Below, piece after piece: positions 43,436 through 52,244 of a stretch of DNA of 58,478 nt. Location of the stretch: assembly GCA_017434045.1 (NCBI GenBank), contig JAFRGA010000078.1, positions 1-58,478 on the forward strand. The letters run 5' to 3'. Each line of letters starts with the position of its first letter. The stretch's first letter is position 1. The notes beneath the pieces were generated by a model. That model did no database searches and had not been told where the DNA came from. It saw only the letters and a list, made by a program, of their open reading frames with translations. A program made the translations under genes and the position numbers. Source of the DNA: Eggerthellaceae bacterium (lineage in GTDB: Bacteria; Actinomycetota; Coriobacteriia; Coriobacteriales; Eggerthellaceae).

Positions 43436-44737
43436 TTAGGCCTCCTTTCCGGCGCAATCGGCAGGCAAGATGTTGGCGAGGCGCAGCAAGGCGACATCCG
43501 AGAATGCCGACCCTATCAGCTGCACGCCGCCCGCGGTAACCGCAGGCAGGCCGGTAATGGCGGCGGGGGCGGTGAAGCGGTTCTCTTCGAAAGCCAGGTA
43601 TGGATTCGCCTCCACATCGGCAAGGCTGTAGGCGCGTTTGGCGCAAGCGGGAAGAAGGATCGCGGTCTGGCCGGCGGTATTGCCAGCCGAGGCTCCCCGC
43701 GCGAACTCGTTTGAAAAAGCCTCCGATACGAGGCGGCGGATGCGCAGCGATTTGTCGTAACAGCGCTCGTAGTTGCCCGTGGCAAGCACTTCGGACCCGT
43801 ACAGGATAGCGGCCTTGGTAAGGTAGCCAAAGGCCTCTGTGCGTGATTTGGTGTAAAGCTCGTCAATGGTCTGGTATTTCTCGGTATGGTAGCCGTATTT
43901 CATACCCTCGAAGCGATTCACGTTGTTGCAGAGCTCCGCGCACATGAGGATATTCCAAGCCAGGTTGGCCACCGCGAAGAGCGCGTCGGTTTCCGAAGCC
44001 ATATCCGTGATGTCGACGCCCTCCGAGCTTAAGGCCTGAATGGCGGCCTCCATGAGCTGCTTGGTGTCCGCATCGGCGGCGTCCATCAAGCCGCGAGCCA
44101 CTTTCACGTGGGTGATAGGTGCGGCAAACGCCTCGCCAGCTCCAGCAGCTTCCGCAAACCCGGCCGCGGTCACCCGAACGCATTCGCGTGCGGGAAGAGA
44201 CGTGCCGTCCGCATCGTCGTGGCCGGCCAGCACGTCCAGCACTTGCTGCACATCTTCCGTCGAGCGGGCGGTGATGTCGACGGTTTCACCGGAGCAGGCT
44301 ACCGCCACGGTGCCGAACCGGGACACGCAACCATAGGTGGGCTTCAAGTGAACCTGTCCGGCAAGCGCCGCCGAACGAGCCTGTGCGCCGTTCACTTCGA
44401 GCCCCACCACGGCATCTACGCTTGAATCCATGAGCAGCTTGGCGGTAGCGGTGGCGAGATGCCCATCTGCATCGACCACAGGACCGAAATAGGATGATTC
44501 GCCCAGGAAATCGAAGCCGAATTCTCCGATGTTCGCCTTTCCGGCGATGTCGTAGCCAGCCTCGCGCAGACGCTCGACAACCCGGGCCTCGAACAGGCTC
44601 TTGAAGCCGGCCAGCATCTTCGACCCGGCAGAGGTGGCCGCATCCTGGGTCAGAATCAAATCGTCAAGGCCGATAACGGGTCGACCTGCGGTTCTATTAC
44701 AAGGGTTTTCTGTAATGAACAGGGTGTTTTCGCTCAT
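43436..44737 (-). CDS. gatA: GatA-like subunit lacking the amidase catalytic residues
   Basis: 433 aa from ATG 44737 (AAGGAGG upstream), against about 485 for normal GatA. The alignment to GatA is clear from residue 20 on (ATSAGSKMLAGF, VVERLREAGYDIAGKANIGEF, HLKPTYGCVSRFG, MKYGYHTEKYQTIDELYTKSR). The three Ser-Ser-Lys triad regions are changed. The Lys of I-K-D-N is now G-L-D-D, GGSSGGSA is replaced by an ATATAK-type stretch, and DTGGSIRQPA is replaced by EVNGAQARSAA. About 50 N-terminal residues are missing. The frame is intact, so this is a conserved-looking pseudo-amidase rather than a broken gene. It should not release ammonia from glutamine, yet gatB and gatC beside it look normal. Confidence 0.85.
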   Translation of the reverse strand: MSENTLFITENPCNRTAGRPVIGLDDLILTQDAATSAGSKMLAGFKSLFEARVVERLREAGYDIAGKANIGEFGFDFLGESSYFGPVVDADGHLATATAKLLMDSSVDAVVGLEVNGAQARSAALAGQVHLKPTYGCVSRFGTVAVACSGETVDITARSTEDVQQVLDVLAGHDDADGTSLPARECVRVTAAGFAEAAGAGEAFAAPITHVKVARGLMDAADADTKQLMEAAIQALSSEGVDITDMASETDALFAVANLAWNILMCAELCNNVNRFEGMKYGYHTEKYQTIDELYTKSRTEAFGYLTKAAILYGSEVLATGNYERCYDKSLRIRRLVSEAFSNEFARGASAGNTAGQTAILLPACAKRAYSLADVEANPYLAFEENRFTAPAAITGLPAVTAGGVQLIGSAFSDVALLRLANILPADCAGKEA

Positions 44738-44747
44738 GACGCCCTCC

Positions 44748-45029
44748 TTACTGCAAGACGCGAGGCACTTGCCAGTACCCGTCCATGGACTCCGGCGCCT
44801 GCGCCAGCAGGTCCTCGCGCGAGAACGGCTGCGCAGGGACATCCTCCCGCAACACGTTCACCATGGGCCGTACATGGACCATGCGCTCGACGTTCGCGGT
44901 GTCAACTTGGGCCAATGATTCCCAATCTGTTTCTCGGGCGGCGAAGAAGGCCAGCATCTCATCTTGTTCTTCGGGGGTCAGGGCCAGCTGGTTCAAGCGT
45001 TCCAGGCCCAAAAGCGCATCTCGGTCCAC
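44748..45029 (-). CDS. gatC: Aspartyl/glutamyl-tRNA amidotransferase subunit C
   Basis: 93 aa from GTG 45029, which has AAAGGAG at good spacing; the open frame extends upstream to 45092 but passes through the promoter. The small helical GatC pattern is present: LLGLERLNQLALTPEEQDEM and a VRPMVNVLREDVPAQPFSREDLLAQAPE region that wraps GatA in known structures. First gene of gatCAB, 11 bases ahead of gatA. Confidence 0.88.
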   Translation of the reverse strand: MDRDALLGLERLNQLALTPEEQDEMLAFFAARETDWESLAQVDTANVERMVHVRPMVNVLREDVPAQPFSREDLLAQAPESMDGYWQVPRVLQ

Positions 45030-45069
45030 TATCACTCCTTTACGCGTAACTTCGAATCCGTATGGTCGT

Positions 45070-45075
45070 ATTGTA
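45070..45075 (-). promoter_or_regulatory. Candidate -10 box of gatCAB
   Basis: TACAAT on the minus strand, 40 bases upstream of the GTG of gatC and just after the terminator of aspS. The -35 region overlaps that terminator and is not clear. Confidence 0.45.
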
Positions 45076-45080
45076 GCGAA

Positions 45081-45117
45081 AGAGCCCGGCAATGGGGCAT
45101 CCTCATCGCCGGGCTCT
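45081..45117. terminator. Hairpin between aspS and gatC
   Basis: AGAGCCCGGC (45081-45090) pairs with GCCGGGCTCT (45108-45117) around a 17-base loop, 27 bases past the aspS stop. Confidence 0.6.
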
Positions 45118-45143
45118 CTTTATCACGTTCTACAACTGCGCGC

Positions 45144-46937
45144 TTACAGCGGGCACAGGCTGACTTCCTTCAGCTGACGTTCCGTGACCTCGGACGGCGC
45201 ACCGGTCATCGGGTCAGATGCCGAGCTGGTCTTCGGGAACGCGATGACGTCGCGGATGGAGTCCTTGCCGGCAAGCAGCATGACCAAGCGGTCAAGGCCG
45301 AGCGCGATGCCGCCGTGCGGGGGCGCGCCCAGCTCGAGCGCGTGGATCAGATGGCCGAACTTCTCGTCGATCTGCTCGTCGGTCAGGCCGCAGCGGCGCA
45401 GCACGCGGCGCTGCAGCTCGGGCGTATGGATACGGATGGTGCCACCGCCAGCCTCGAAGCCGTCCATGACCAGGTCGTACGAGTAGCTTCCGCACTCGAG
45501 CGGCGCGTCTTCGATCTTGTCCTGGTCCTCTTCGCGAATCATCGTGAACGGATGATGCTCGGCAGCGTACTTCTTCTCGTCCTCGTCGTACCTGAACATC
45601 GGGAAGTTGACCACCCACAGAAGCGCGTGGCCCTCACGCGGGATGTTGAGCGCATCGGCCATGCGCAGACGCAGCGCACCGAGCACGGTGTTGGCGATTT
45701 CAGGCTTATCGGCTGCGAACAGCAAGAGGTCGCCGGCTTCCACGCCCATGGCCTCCTTCAGGCGTGCATACACGTCGTCCTCGAAGAACTTGATGATGGG
45801 GCTTTTGCCTTTGAGTTCCGCATCTTCGCTGGTAAACGCGATCCAGGCCATGCCCTTCGCGCCGTTCTCGGCAGCCAGGTCGCCCAGCTTCTCCACTTCG
45901 CCACGGCTCCAGTTGCCCGCGCCCTTGCAGTTGATGGCCTTCACCACCCCGCCGTTTTCGACCGCCTTGGCGAACACGGCGAAACCGCAACCACGCACGA
46001 TATCGGTAAGATCCACGAGTTCCATGCCGAAGCGGACGTCGGGACGGTCGCAACCGAAGCGGTCCATGGCCTCGGCATACTGCATGCGCTGTAGCGGGAA
46101 GGGATGCTCGACACCTACGGCCTCGAGCGTCTCGCGCATGACGTCTTCCATCATGTCGATGACGTCATCGCCCTGCACGAACGACATCTCGATGTCGACT
46201 TGCGTGAATTCAGGTTGACGGTCGGCGCGCAAGTCCTCGTCGCGGAAGCAACGGGCGATTTGGTAATAGCGCTCGACGCCACCGACCATGAGCATCTGCT
46301 TGAACTGCTGCGGGCTTTGCGGCAGAGCGTAGAACTTACCCGGGTTCGGGCGAGACGGGACGATGTAGTCGCGCGCGCCCTCGGGAGTGGAGTTCGCAAG
46401 GATGGGCGTCTCTATTTCCAGGAAGTCACGCTTGTTGAGCGCGGAGCGCATGGCGGTGACCACCTGATGGCGCAATTTGAGGTTCGCGAGCATCTCGGGA
46501 CGGCGAATGTCGAGATAACGCCACTTCATGCGCGTGGTCTCGTCCGTCTCGATGCCGTCCTCGATGCTGAAAGGCGGCGTGACGGACTTGTTCAGCACTT
46601 CGATCGCACTTGCCAAAACCTCGATTTCGCCGGTGATCATGTTGGGGTTGACGGCCTCGGGACCGCGCTCGCGCACCTTGCCGGTTACTTTGAGCACGTC
46701 CTCGCGGCTGAAGTGCTCGGCCACGGCGAACTCTTCAGGCGTCACGCAATCGGGGTCGACGACCACCTGCGTGTATCCCGCGCGATCGCGCAGGTCAACG
46801 AAGATCAGCCCGCCATGATCGCGGTTGTGCCAAGCCCAGCCGGTAAGCGTTACCTCGCGGCCGCAATCGCCCATGCGCAGCTCGCCACAGGTGGCAGTGT
46901 GCATGCAATACTCGTTCTTGTAATCGATTTCCGTCAT
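45144..46937 (-). CDS. aspS: Aspartyl-tRNA synthetase
   Basis: 597 aa from ATG 46937 (GAGGAG upstream). A class II synthetase of bacterial type. It has an OB-fold anticodon domain ([25 protein letters not shown]), motif 2 ([22 protein letters not shown]), the GAD insertion domain in the middle, and motif 3 ([15 protein letters not shown]). It charges tRNA(Asp). Whether it also charges tRNA(Asn), and so feeds GatCAB, cannot be read with confidence. TACAAT on the minus strand at 47027-47032 may be its -10. Confidence 0.95.
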   Translation of the reverse strand: MTEIDYKNEYCMHTATCGELRMGDCGREVTLTGWAWHNRDHGGLIFVDLRDRAGYTQVVVDPDCVTPEEFAVAEHFSREDVLKVTGKVRERGPEAVNPNMITGEIEVLASAIEVLNKSVTPPFSIEDGIETDETTRMKWRYLDIRRPEMLANLKLRHQVVTAMRSALNKRDFLEIETPILANSTPEGARDYIVPSRPNPGKFYALPQSPQQFKQMLMVGGVERYYQIARCFRDEDLRADRQPEFTQVDIEMSFVQGDDVIDMMEDVMRETLEAVGVEHPFPLQRMQYAEAMDRFGCDRPDVRFGMELVDLTDIVRGCGFAVFAKAVENGGVVKAINCKGAGNWSRGEVEKLGDLAAENGAKGMAWIAFTSEDAELKGKSPIIKFFEDDVYARLKEAMGVEAGDLLLFAADKPEIANTVLGALRLRMADALNIPREGHALLWVVNFPMFRYDEDEKKYAAEHHPFTMIREEDQDKIEDAPLECGSYSYDLVMDGFEAGGGTIRIHTPELQRRVLRRCGLTDEQIDEKFGHLIHALELGAPPHGGIALGLDRLVMLLAGKDSIRDVIAFPKTSSASDPMTGAPSEVTERQLKEVSLCPL

Positions 46938-47026
46938 CAGTTCCCAGCTCCTCGTACAGTGCCTTCTCCATGCGCGCCAGCCGCACATAGCCGCGCTCCG
47001 CCCACGTATTCAAATAAAACTTGATT

Positions 47027-47032
47027 ATTGTA
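47027..47032 (-). promoter_or_regulatory. Candidate -10 box of aspS
   Basis: TACAAT on the minus strand, about 90 bases upstream of the aspS ATG. Confidence 0.4.
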
Positions 47033-47179
47033 ACGCGGACCGCCACGTGAAACACGCAACCGCCAAGGTCTTCACATTATTTGTCACTCACACAGGCACT
47101 TCGCCCGCTTAGAAGGCACGACGGCTGCAACGAAGGAACAGTTTTGCCTGACTTCAGCTGCGCTTCCCTGCACTCTTTC

Positions 47180-48397
47180 CTAGAATGCGCTCAGGTAGAT
47201 GGCGCGCGCATCATCCATGGTCAGCTTCTTGAAGGCGCCGAACACCTCGCCCTTGCTGATGCGCAGCGTCTCGATGAGCGAATCCACGTCGTCGGGAGAA
47301 AGGCCGAAGTCTCCAAGCGTCTTGGGCATGCCGAGGCTCTGGAAGAACGCCTGCAACTTGTCGATTGCCGCAAGCACGGTTTGCTCGACAGCCTCCTCTT
47401 GCGATGCGCTCCCGTCGTAAGCCGGCTCGATGCCAAAAACGTCCGAAGCGAACAAGAGGAAGCGGCTCGGGTCCTCGCGCCATACGTAGCGCATCCAGGC
47501 CGGCATGATGACGGCAAGGCCGGCGCCATGCGTGATCTGCGGGTGATGAGCCGATAGCTCGTGTTCGAGGCCGTGACTCTCCCAGCCGCCTGCACGAGCC
47601 GTGGGATTGAGCGAACGGCCGCATCCCGCAAGGTCGTTGTGGGCAAGCATGCCCGTCCACATGATGGTTGCACGAGCTTCGTAATCGTCAGGTTTCTCGA
47701 GCGCCCGAGGACCTGCCTCGAGCAATGCCCGGATAAGCCCTGCGGCGATGTTGTCGGTCACCGGCACAGGACCCACGCCGCTGAAATACCGTTCGCAAAC
47801 ATGCGCGATCATATCGGTGACGCCAGCCGCCGTCTGGTATGCCGGCAGCGTGAACGTGACCGTCGGGTCCATGATGGCCAGCTTCGGACGGAACACGTCA
47901 CCCGAAACGCCAAGCTTCAGGTTCTCTGCATCGTTGCTGATCACACACGATCCCGATGCCTCTGAACCGGCGGCGGGGATTGTCAGCACCGCTGCTATGG
48001 GCAGGCATTTCCCAATGGGCTGCTTCTTCGCGAAGAAATCCCACACATCGCCCTCGTAGGGAACCCCGAAGCCCGTCGCCTTCGCGGCGTCGATGACCGA
48101 CCCGCCTCCCACGGCGACCAGGCCTTCCACCTTTTCGGCGCGTGCGAGGGATATGGCCTCGCGCACCCAGTTGACCTCGGGATTGGGGCGCACGCCCCCC
48201 TTCTCGACGAAAGCGATGCCCGCTTGTTCGAGCGATGCCCTCACCTTGTCGAGCAAGCCGGAACGCTCAACCGAACCTCGGCCGAACACGAGCAGGACCT
48301 TTCCGAATCCCATGTCGGCCATCTGGGGTCCAAGCTTGTCGACGACGCCTTGGCCGAACACGAATTTTGTGGGCGAATAGTAGGTGAAGTCTTTCAT
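47180..48397 (-). CDS. Iron-containing alcohol dehydrogenase (butanol dehydrogenase/YqhD-like)
   Basis: 405 aa from ATG 48397 (GGAGA seven bases upstream). A group III metal-dependent ADH: YYSPTKFVFGQGVVDKLG start, LLVFGRGSVERSG, GLVAVGGGSVIDAAKATGFG (dinucleotide binding), then metal ligands in VTDMIAHVCERYF, HGLEHELSAHHPQITHGAGLAV. It reduces aldehydes or oxidises alcohols with NAD(P)H. It stands alone, unrelated in function to its translation-gene neighbours; a fermentative or aldehyde-detoxifying role is likely. Confidence 0.92.
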   Translation of the reverse strand: MKDFTYYSPTKFVFGQGVVDKLGPQMADMGFGKVLLVFGRGSVERSGLLDKVRASLEQAGIAFVEKGGVRPNPEVNWVREAISLARAEKVEGLVAVGGGSVIDAAKATGFGVPYEGDVWDFFAKKQPIGKCLPIAAVLTIPAAGSEASGSCVISNDAENLKLGVSGDVFRPKLAIMDPTVTFTLPAYQTAAGVTDMIAHVCERYFSGVGPVPVTDNIAAGLIRALLEAGPRALEKPDDYEARATIMWTGMLAHNDLAGCGRSLNPTARAGGWESHGLEHELSAHHPQITHGAGLAVIMPAWMRYVWREDPSRFLLFASDVFGIEPAYDGSASQEEAVEQTVLAAIDKLQAFFQSLGMPKTLGDFGLSPDDVDSLIETLRISKGEVFGAFKKLTMDDARAIYLSAF

Positions 48398-48471
48398 GAG
48401 GGTATCTCCAATCCTGACCAAACTCACGTTGTTCCTAGCGCCATTTTCGCAAATTGCGACGTTGAAAGAAA

Positions 48472-49038
48472 CTACCGGTTGAAATCTTGCTGCGTGCGCT
48501 CGAGGCCGAAATCGATGAGCGACAGCGTCGCCTGCGCGGCGCGGTCGATTGCATAAGCGAAATCCTCGGCCGCCTCCTTTTTCGGAACGCTCAGCACGAA
48601 ATCGGCAACGTCCATGCGGCCAGGCGGCCTTCCGATTCCGCAACGGACGCGATACCAGTCGCGTGTGCCGAGCTTATCGCAGAGGGAGCGCAGCCCGTTG
48701 TGGCCGGCATGCCCGCCGCCGAACTTCACGCGCACGGTACCCGAGTCGATATCGAGCTCGTCATGGATGACGATCATGTGATCGGGTTCGATCCCGTAAG
48801 CGTCGAGCAGTTTCTTGACGGGCCCGCCCGACACGTTCATGAAGCTTTGCGGTTTTGCCAAGACGATATCGTTGTCGTGGTAAGCTCCCTTGGCCGTGAG
48901 CGCGCCGCATTCTGTTTTCCAGTAGCGCGCCCCAATCTCGCCGCCTATCAGGTCAACGGTTCGAAAACCGGCGTTGTGCCTGGTCTCTGCATATTCTTCG
49001 CCTGGGTTTCCCAATCCGACGATCAAATACTGGCTCAT
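48472..49038 (-). CDS. pth: Peptidyl-tRNA hydrolase
   Basis: 188 aa. The signature GLGNPGEEYAETRHNAGF lies at the N-terminus with the catalytic His in TRHNAG. KPQSFMNVSGGPV and GGGHAGHNGLRS follow in the right order. It recycles peptidyl-tRNA from stalled translation. It belongs to the common order glmU-prs-pth. Start ATG 49038 after GAGAGGACT. Confidence 0.95.
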   Translation of the reverse strand: MSQYLIVGLGNPGEEYAETRHNAGFRTVDLIGGEIGARYWKTECGALTAKGAYHDNDIVLAKPQSFMNVSGGPVKKLLDAYGIEPDHMIVIHDELDIDSGTVRVKFGGGHAGHNGLRSLCDKLGTRDWYRVRCGIGRPPGRMDVADFVLSVPKKEAAEDFAYAIDRAAQATLSLIDFGLERTQQDFNR

Positions 49039-49089
49039 TCCGAGTCCTCTCGTTGCGCATGGCCGATCAAGAATGCGCGCTCTAGAAAA

Positions 49090-49152
49090 GCATTAAAGGG
49101 GACAGTCCCCTTTAATGCGATTTTTCATTAATGGGGACAATCCCCTTTAATG
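49090..49152. repeat. Palindromic repeat pair between prs and pth
   Basis: GCATTAAAGGGGAC (49090-49103), one A, then its exact reverse complement (49105-49118). A second, degenerate copy spans 49126-49152 (CATTAATGGGGA.../...TCCCCTTTAATG). The T-run at 49120-49125 could make the first copy a plus-strand terminator, but both flanking genes are on the minus strand. Confidence 0.65.
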
Positions 49153-49160
49153 CTGCGTTT

Positions 49161-50126
49161 TTACTCGAACAACTGCGCGACAGAGCCGTTCGAGTACACG
49201 CACTCGATGGTCTTCCCCACGAGCGGCGCAATCGAGAGCACCTTGATCTTTCCCGTTTGTCGCTCGAGCGGCACAGGCACGGCATCCGTGACGACGACCT
49301 CCTCGATGTTCGAATTCTCGATTCGATCATAGGCCGGGCCGCTGAACAGGCCATGTGTTGCGCAAACGTAGACTTTCTCAGCACCGCGGGCGAGCAGCGT
49401 ATCGGCTGCCGCACACAGTGTGCCCCCGGTGTCGATCATGTCGTCGTTGATGATGCAGATTTTGCCGGTCACATCGCCGATCAGAGCTGTGATCTCAGAT
49501 TGATTATGGCGAGGACGATCCTTGTGCATGATGGCGATGTCGCTGTCCAGCATCAGCTGGAAGCGCTTCGCGGCCTTAGCGCGCCCGACATCGGGCGAGA
49601 CGACGCAGAGCTTCTCAGGATCAAAACCCTTGGCCTTGTAATAGTCCACGAACAGGGACATGGCCGTCATGTGGTTGACGGGCAAGTTGAAGAAGCCCTG
49701 GATTGCATCTTGATGCAAATCGATGGCGATAATGCGGTTGGCACCGGCCGACGTGATGAGGTCGGCTACCAGGCGTGCCGTGATAGGCTCGCGCGGAGCC
49801 GCCTTGCGCTCCTGACGAGCATAGCCGTAATGTGAGATGACTGCGCATACCGAACGCGCTGACGCGCGCTTTGCGGCATCGATCATGATGAGCAGTTCCA
49901 TGAGCGCATCGTTGACATCGTAACCCGAACCCGCGCTGACAGATTGGACGATGAAGACGTCGGCGCCACGGACGCTTTCGCCGTAGCGGGCGTAAATCTC
50001 GCCGTTGGCGAACTTCTCGAGCTTCACATTTCCCAACGAGAGGCCCAATTCCTTGGCGATACCATCCGCCAGCGAAGGATTCACCGACCCCGAAAACACC
50101 GCCATGGTCTTCTGCATCTGAGTCAT
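49161..50126 (-). CDS. prs: Ribose-phosphate pyrophosphokinase (PRPP synthetase)
   Basis: 321 aa; ATG 50126 with AAGGAGGG upstream. Class I features: FSGSVNPSLADGIAKELG start, FANGEIYARYGESVRGADVFIVQS, ISHYGYARQERK (catalytic His/Lys region), VVSPDVGRAKAAKRF and the PRPP loop INDDMIDTGGTL. It makes PRPP from ribose 5-phosphate and ATP for nucleotide, His and Trp synthesis. It follows glmU in the usual order. Confidence 0.95.
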   Translation of the reverse strand: MTQMQKTMAVFSGSVNPSLADGIAKELGLSLGNVKLEKFANGEIYARYGESVRGADVFIVQSVSAGSGYDVNDALMELLIMIDAAKRASARSVCAVISHYGYARQERKAAPREPITARLVADLITSAGANRIIAIDLHQDAIQGFFNLPVNHMTAMSLFVDYYKAKGFDPEKLCVVSPDVGRAKAAKRFQLMLDSDIAIMHKDRPRHNQSEITALIGDVTGKICIINDDMIDTGGTLCAAADTLLARGAEKVYVCATHGLFSGPAYDRIENSNIEEVVVTDAVPVPLERQTGKIKVLSIAPLVGKTIECVYSNGSVAQLFE

Positions 50127-50242
50127 GTACCCTCCTTGTACTCAGTTTTGCCTTGCACCTATTAAACCATGTCTGAATAATGGGCGATGCTGCACTTTAC
50201 CCAAAATTAAAGAATTCGCAGCTCATTCGCTAAGTGAACAGC

Positions 50243-51262
50243 TTATTGTTGCAGATGCGTACCTGGTTGCAGGTGGGCGCTCGGACCGCACGATACGCCA
50301 TCGTCAACCCGTGCCTGCTCGGCAATCGTCTCGTCGATGATGCAGCCTTGCCCGACTACGGTATCCGTCAGACGGGAATTGGGGCCGATGACGCTATCCT
50401 CCCCCACCTCGGTCATACCGAAGAGGAACACTTGGGGCAGCAGCTCCACATCACGCGCGATCTTCACTTCGGGTCCAATCCATACCTGGTCTGGGTCGAG
50501 CATAGTCACACCTGCCGCCATGTGCGTCTCGTTGATGCGGTGCTGGGCTATCTTCGTCGCCTGCGCTAGCTGGATTCGAGAGTTGATGCCGAGGCACTCC
50601 GAGTTATCCTCCGCCTCCAATGCCAGCACGGAACGGCCAGCTTTCCGGCAGATTTCGAGAACGTCGGTCAAGTAGTACTCGCCTTGAGCATTATCCGAAC
50701 TGACCTGGTTCAACGCCTCGAATAAGGCCTTGGAGTCGAAGCAGTAGAACCCCGAGTTGCACTCGCCTACTGCAGCCTCTTCGGGGGAAGCGTCCTTCTG
50801 CTCGACGATGCGCTCCACCTGCCCAGTTGAATCCCTGATGATACGACCGTAGCCAAACGGATTTTCGGGACGCATGGTGAGCACGACAACCGCAGCGTCG
50901 TTACGTTCCCGCAAATCTGCAAGCGCGCTCATCGTCTGAGCCGTGATAAGCGGGCAGTCTCCCGAAAGCACCAGAAGAGAGCCGTCGAAATCGGCGAACT
51001 CCTGCGCGCATGACATCACGGCGTCTGCGGTTCCCCGCTGCTCAGCCTGGATGACGACGGCGGTCTGCTCCTGGACGAGCGGCTCCACTTGCTCGCGCAT
51101 GTGGCCCACGACGGTGGCCAATTTGTCGATACCAGCTTCACGGGCTGCATCTATGACCCAATTGACGAGGGGTTTTCCCAACATCAAGTGCGCTACCTTA
51201 GGTTTTTTCGATTTCATCCGCGTACCAGCTCCGGCTGCAAGTATTATCGCTGCGGTCTGCAT
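50243..51262 (-). CDS. glmU: Truncated GlmU: N-acetylglucosamine-1-phosphate uridyltransferase domain only
   Basis: 339 aa from ATG 51262 (GAGGGGG upstream), against about 455 for a full GlmU. The N-terminal pyrophosphorylase domain is complete: LAAGAGTRMKS (8-18), AEQRGTADAV, LSGDCPL (Asp102), NPFGYGRII and GECNSGFYCF. The left-handed beta-helix begins (MLDPDQVWIGPEVKIARDV) but the frame ends soon after GPSAHLQPGT, where E. coli GlmU has residues near 328-337. The acetyltransferase active site (E. coli His363 region) and about 115 residues are absent, and only 116 bases separate the stop from prs, so no remnant fits there. Glucosamine-1-phosphate acetylation would need another enzyme. Confidence 0.85.
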   Translation of the reverse strand: MQTAAIILAAGAGTRMKSKKPKVAHLMLGKPLVNWVIDAAREAGIDKLATVVGHMREQVEPLVQEQTAVVIQAEQRGTADAVMSCAQEFADFDGSLLVLSGDCPLITAQTMSALADLRERNDAAVVVLTMRPENPFGYGRIIRDSTGQVERIVEQKDASPEEAAVGECNSGFYCFDSKALFEALNQVSSDNAQGEYYLTDVLEICRKAGRSVLALEAEDNSECLGINSRIQLAQATKIAQHRINETHMAAGVTMLDPDQVWIGPEVKIARDVELLPQVFLFGMTEVGEDSVIGPNSRLTDTVVGQGCIIDETIAEQARVDDGVSCGPSAHLQPGTHLQQ

Positions 51263-51359
51263 AGGACCCCCTCGCTCGTCCGTTTTGTCCAACAGGACAA
51301 GTATACCAACATGCAAGTGCATCACAGCATCTATGCACCATGTCCACCCACAAGAAGCG

Positions 51360-51387
51360 GGGAAGCCCGGCATTTGCCGGGCTTCCC
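51360..51387 (-). terminator. Terminator after acpP
   Basis: Perfect 13-bp stem with a TT loop (51360-51372 with 51375-51387), just past the acpP stop and before glmU. Confidence 0.7.
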
Positions 51388-51410
51388 GTCGACTTAGCTA
51401 TTTCCAAATG

Positions 51411-51629
51411 CTAGAGCGATTCGATATGCTTCACGACATCCCCAAGGTTTTGAAGGCCCTCGGGTTCGCCGAAGTCTATGTCGAGTTTCTCTTCAAGGTC
51501 GCAGATCAATTGCACCAAATCGAGCGAGTCGATGTTCAGCGAATCGAAGGTGGATTCCTCGGTGATGAGGTTTCTATCGATATCGAGGTTCTCGACCAAA
51601 ATGTCTTTGATGGTGTCAATGGTCGCCAT
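51411..51629 (-). CDS. acpP: Acyl carrier protein
   Basis: 72 aa; ATG 51629 after GGAGG. Acidic four-helix protein with the phosphopantetheine site in NIDSLDLVQL (Ser of D-S-L). It carries acyl chains in fatty acid synthesis. It lies 27 bases after the hibernation factor gene and is probably co-transcribed with it. Confidence 0.92.
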   Translation of the reverse strand: MATIDTIKDILVENLDIDRNLITEESTFDSLNIDSLDLVQLICDLEEKLDIDFGEPEGLQNLGDVVKHIESL

Positions 51630-51656
51630 GGTGCCTCCTTGGCAGGTACGATACGG

Positions 51657-52244
51657 TTACTGAATTTGCTTGAGCATGCCGTAGCCGCCGTCGGCGCGGC
51701 GGTACAGGACGCACACCGCGGAGGAATCGCGGTCGGTGTAGACGAAGAAATCGTGGCCGAGCAGGTCAATCTGGATAAGCGCCTGTTCCTCGGTCATCGG
51801 CTCGAACTCAATCTCCTTCACGCGGACGATCTCCTCGTCGCCGGACAGGTCTGCCATGAGGGCATCCAAATCGAGGTCGCCGGAGCCTTCGCCCATTTCG
51901 CGGATGGAACCGACTTCGCCATGGGCTCCCGCACGCACTTTCCGGTCGACGACGCGGGTCTTGAACTTGCGGAGCTGGCGGAGCACTTTAGCAGCAGCTA
52001 CATCAATGGCTGCGAACATGTCCTGCTCTTCTTCCTCGACGCGGATGACGTTGCCGCGGGCGCGAATGGTGACCTCGCACTTGCAGGGCAGGGCTATGGA
52101 AGGGTTCTTTTTCACGCTCAGGACTACTTCGGCATCGAGCGGGTCGATGTCCATGACCTTCATAGAGTTGCCAATCTTCTCTTCGGCGTATTGACGAAGG
52201 GCATCCGATACGGTCATTTTGCGTCCGACTACTGTGATTGCCAT
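51657..52244 (-). CDS. hpf: Ribosome hibernation-promoting factor, long form
   Basis: 195 aa from ATG 52244 (AGAGG upstream). An N-terminal S30AE domain (about residues 1-105: VTIRARGNVIRVEEEEQDMF, AIDVAAAKVLRQLRKFK) is joined by an acidic linker to the C-terminal dimerisation domain (IVRVKEIEFEPMTEEQALIQ, then LLGHDFFVYTDRD). The long form makes 100S ribosome dimers in resting cells. Confidence 0.93.
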   Translation of the reverse strand: MAITVVGRKMTVSDALRQYAEEKIGNSMKVMDIDPLDAEVVLSVKKNPSIALPCKCEVTIRARGNVIRVEEEEQDMFAAIDVAAAKVLRQLRKFKTRVVDRKVRAGAHGEVGSIREMGEGSGDLDLDALMADLSGDEEIVRVKEIEFEPMTEEQALIQIDLLGHDFFVYTDRDSSAVCVLYRRADGGYGMLKQIQ

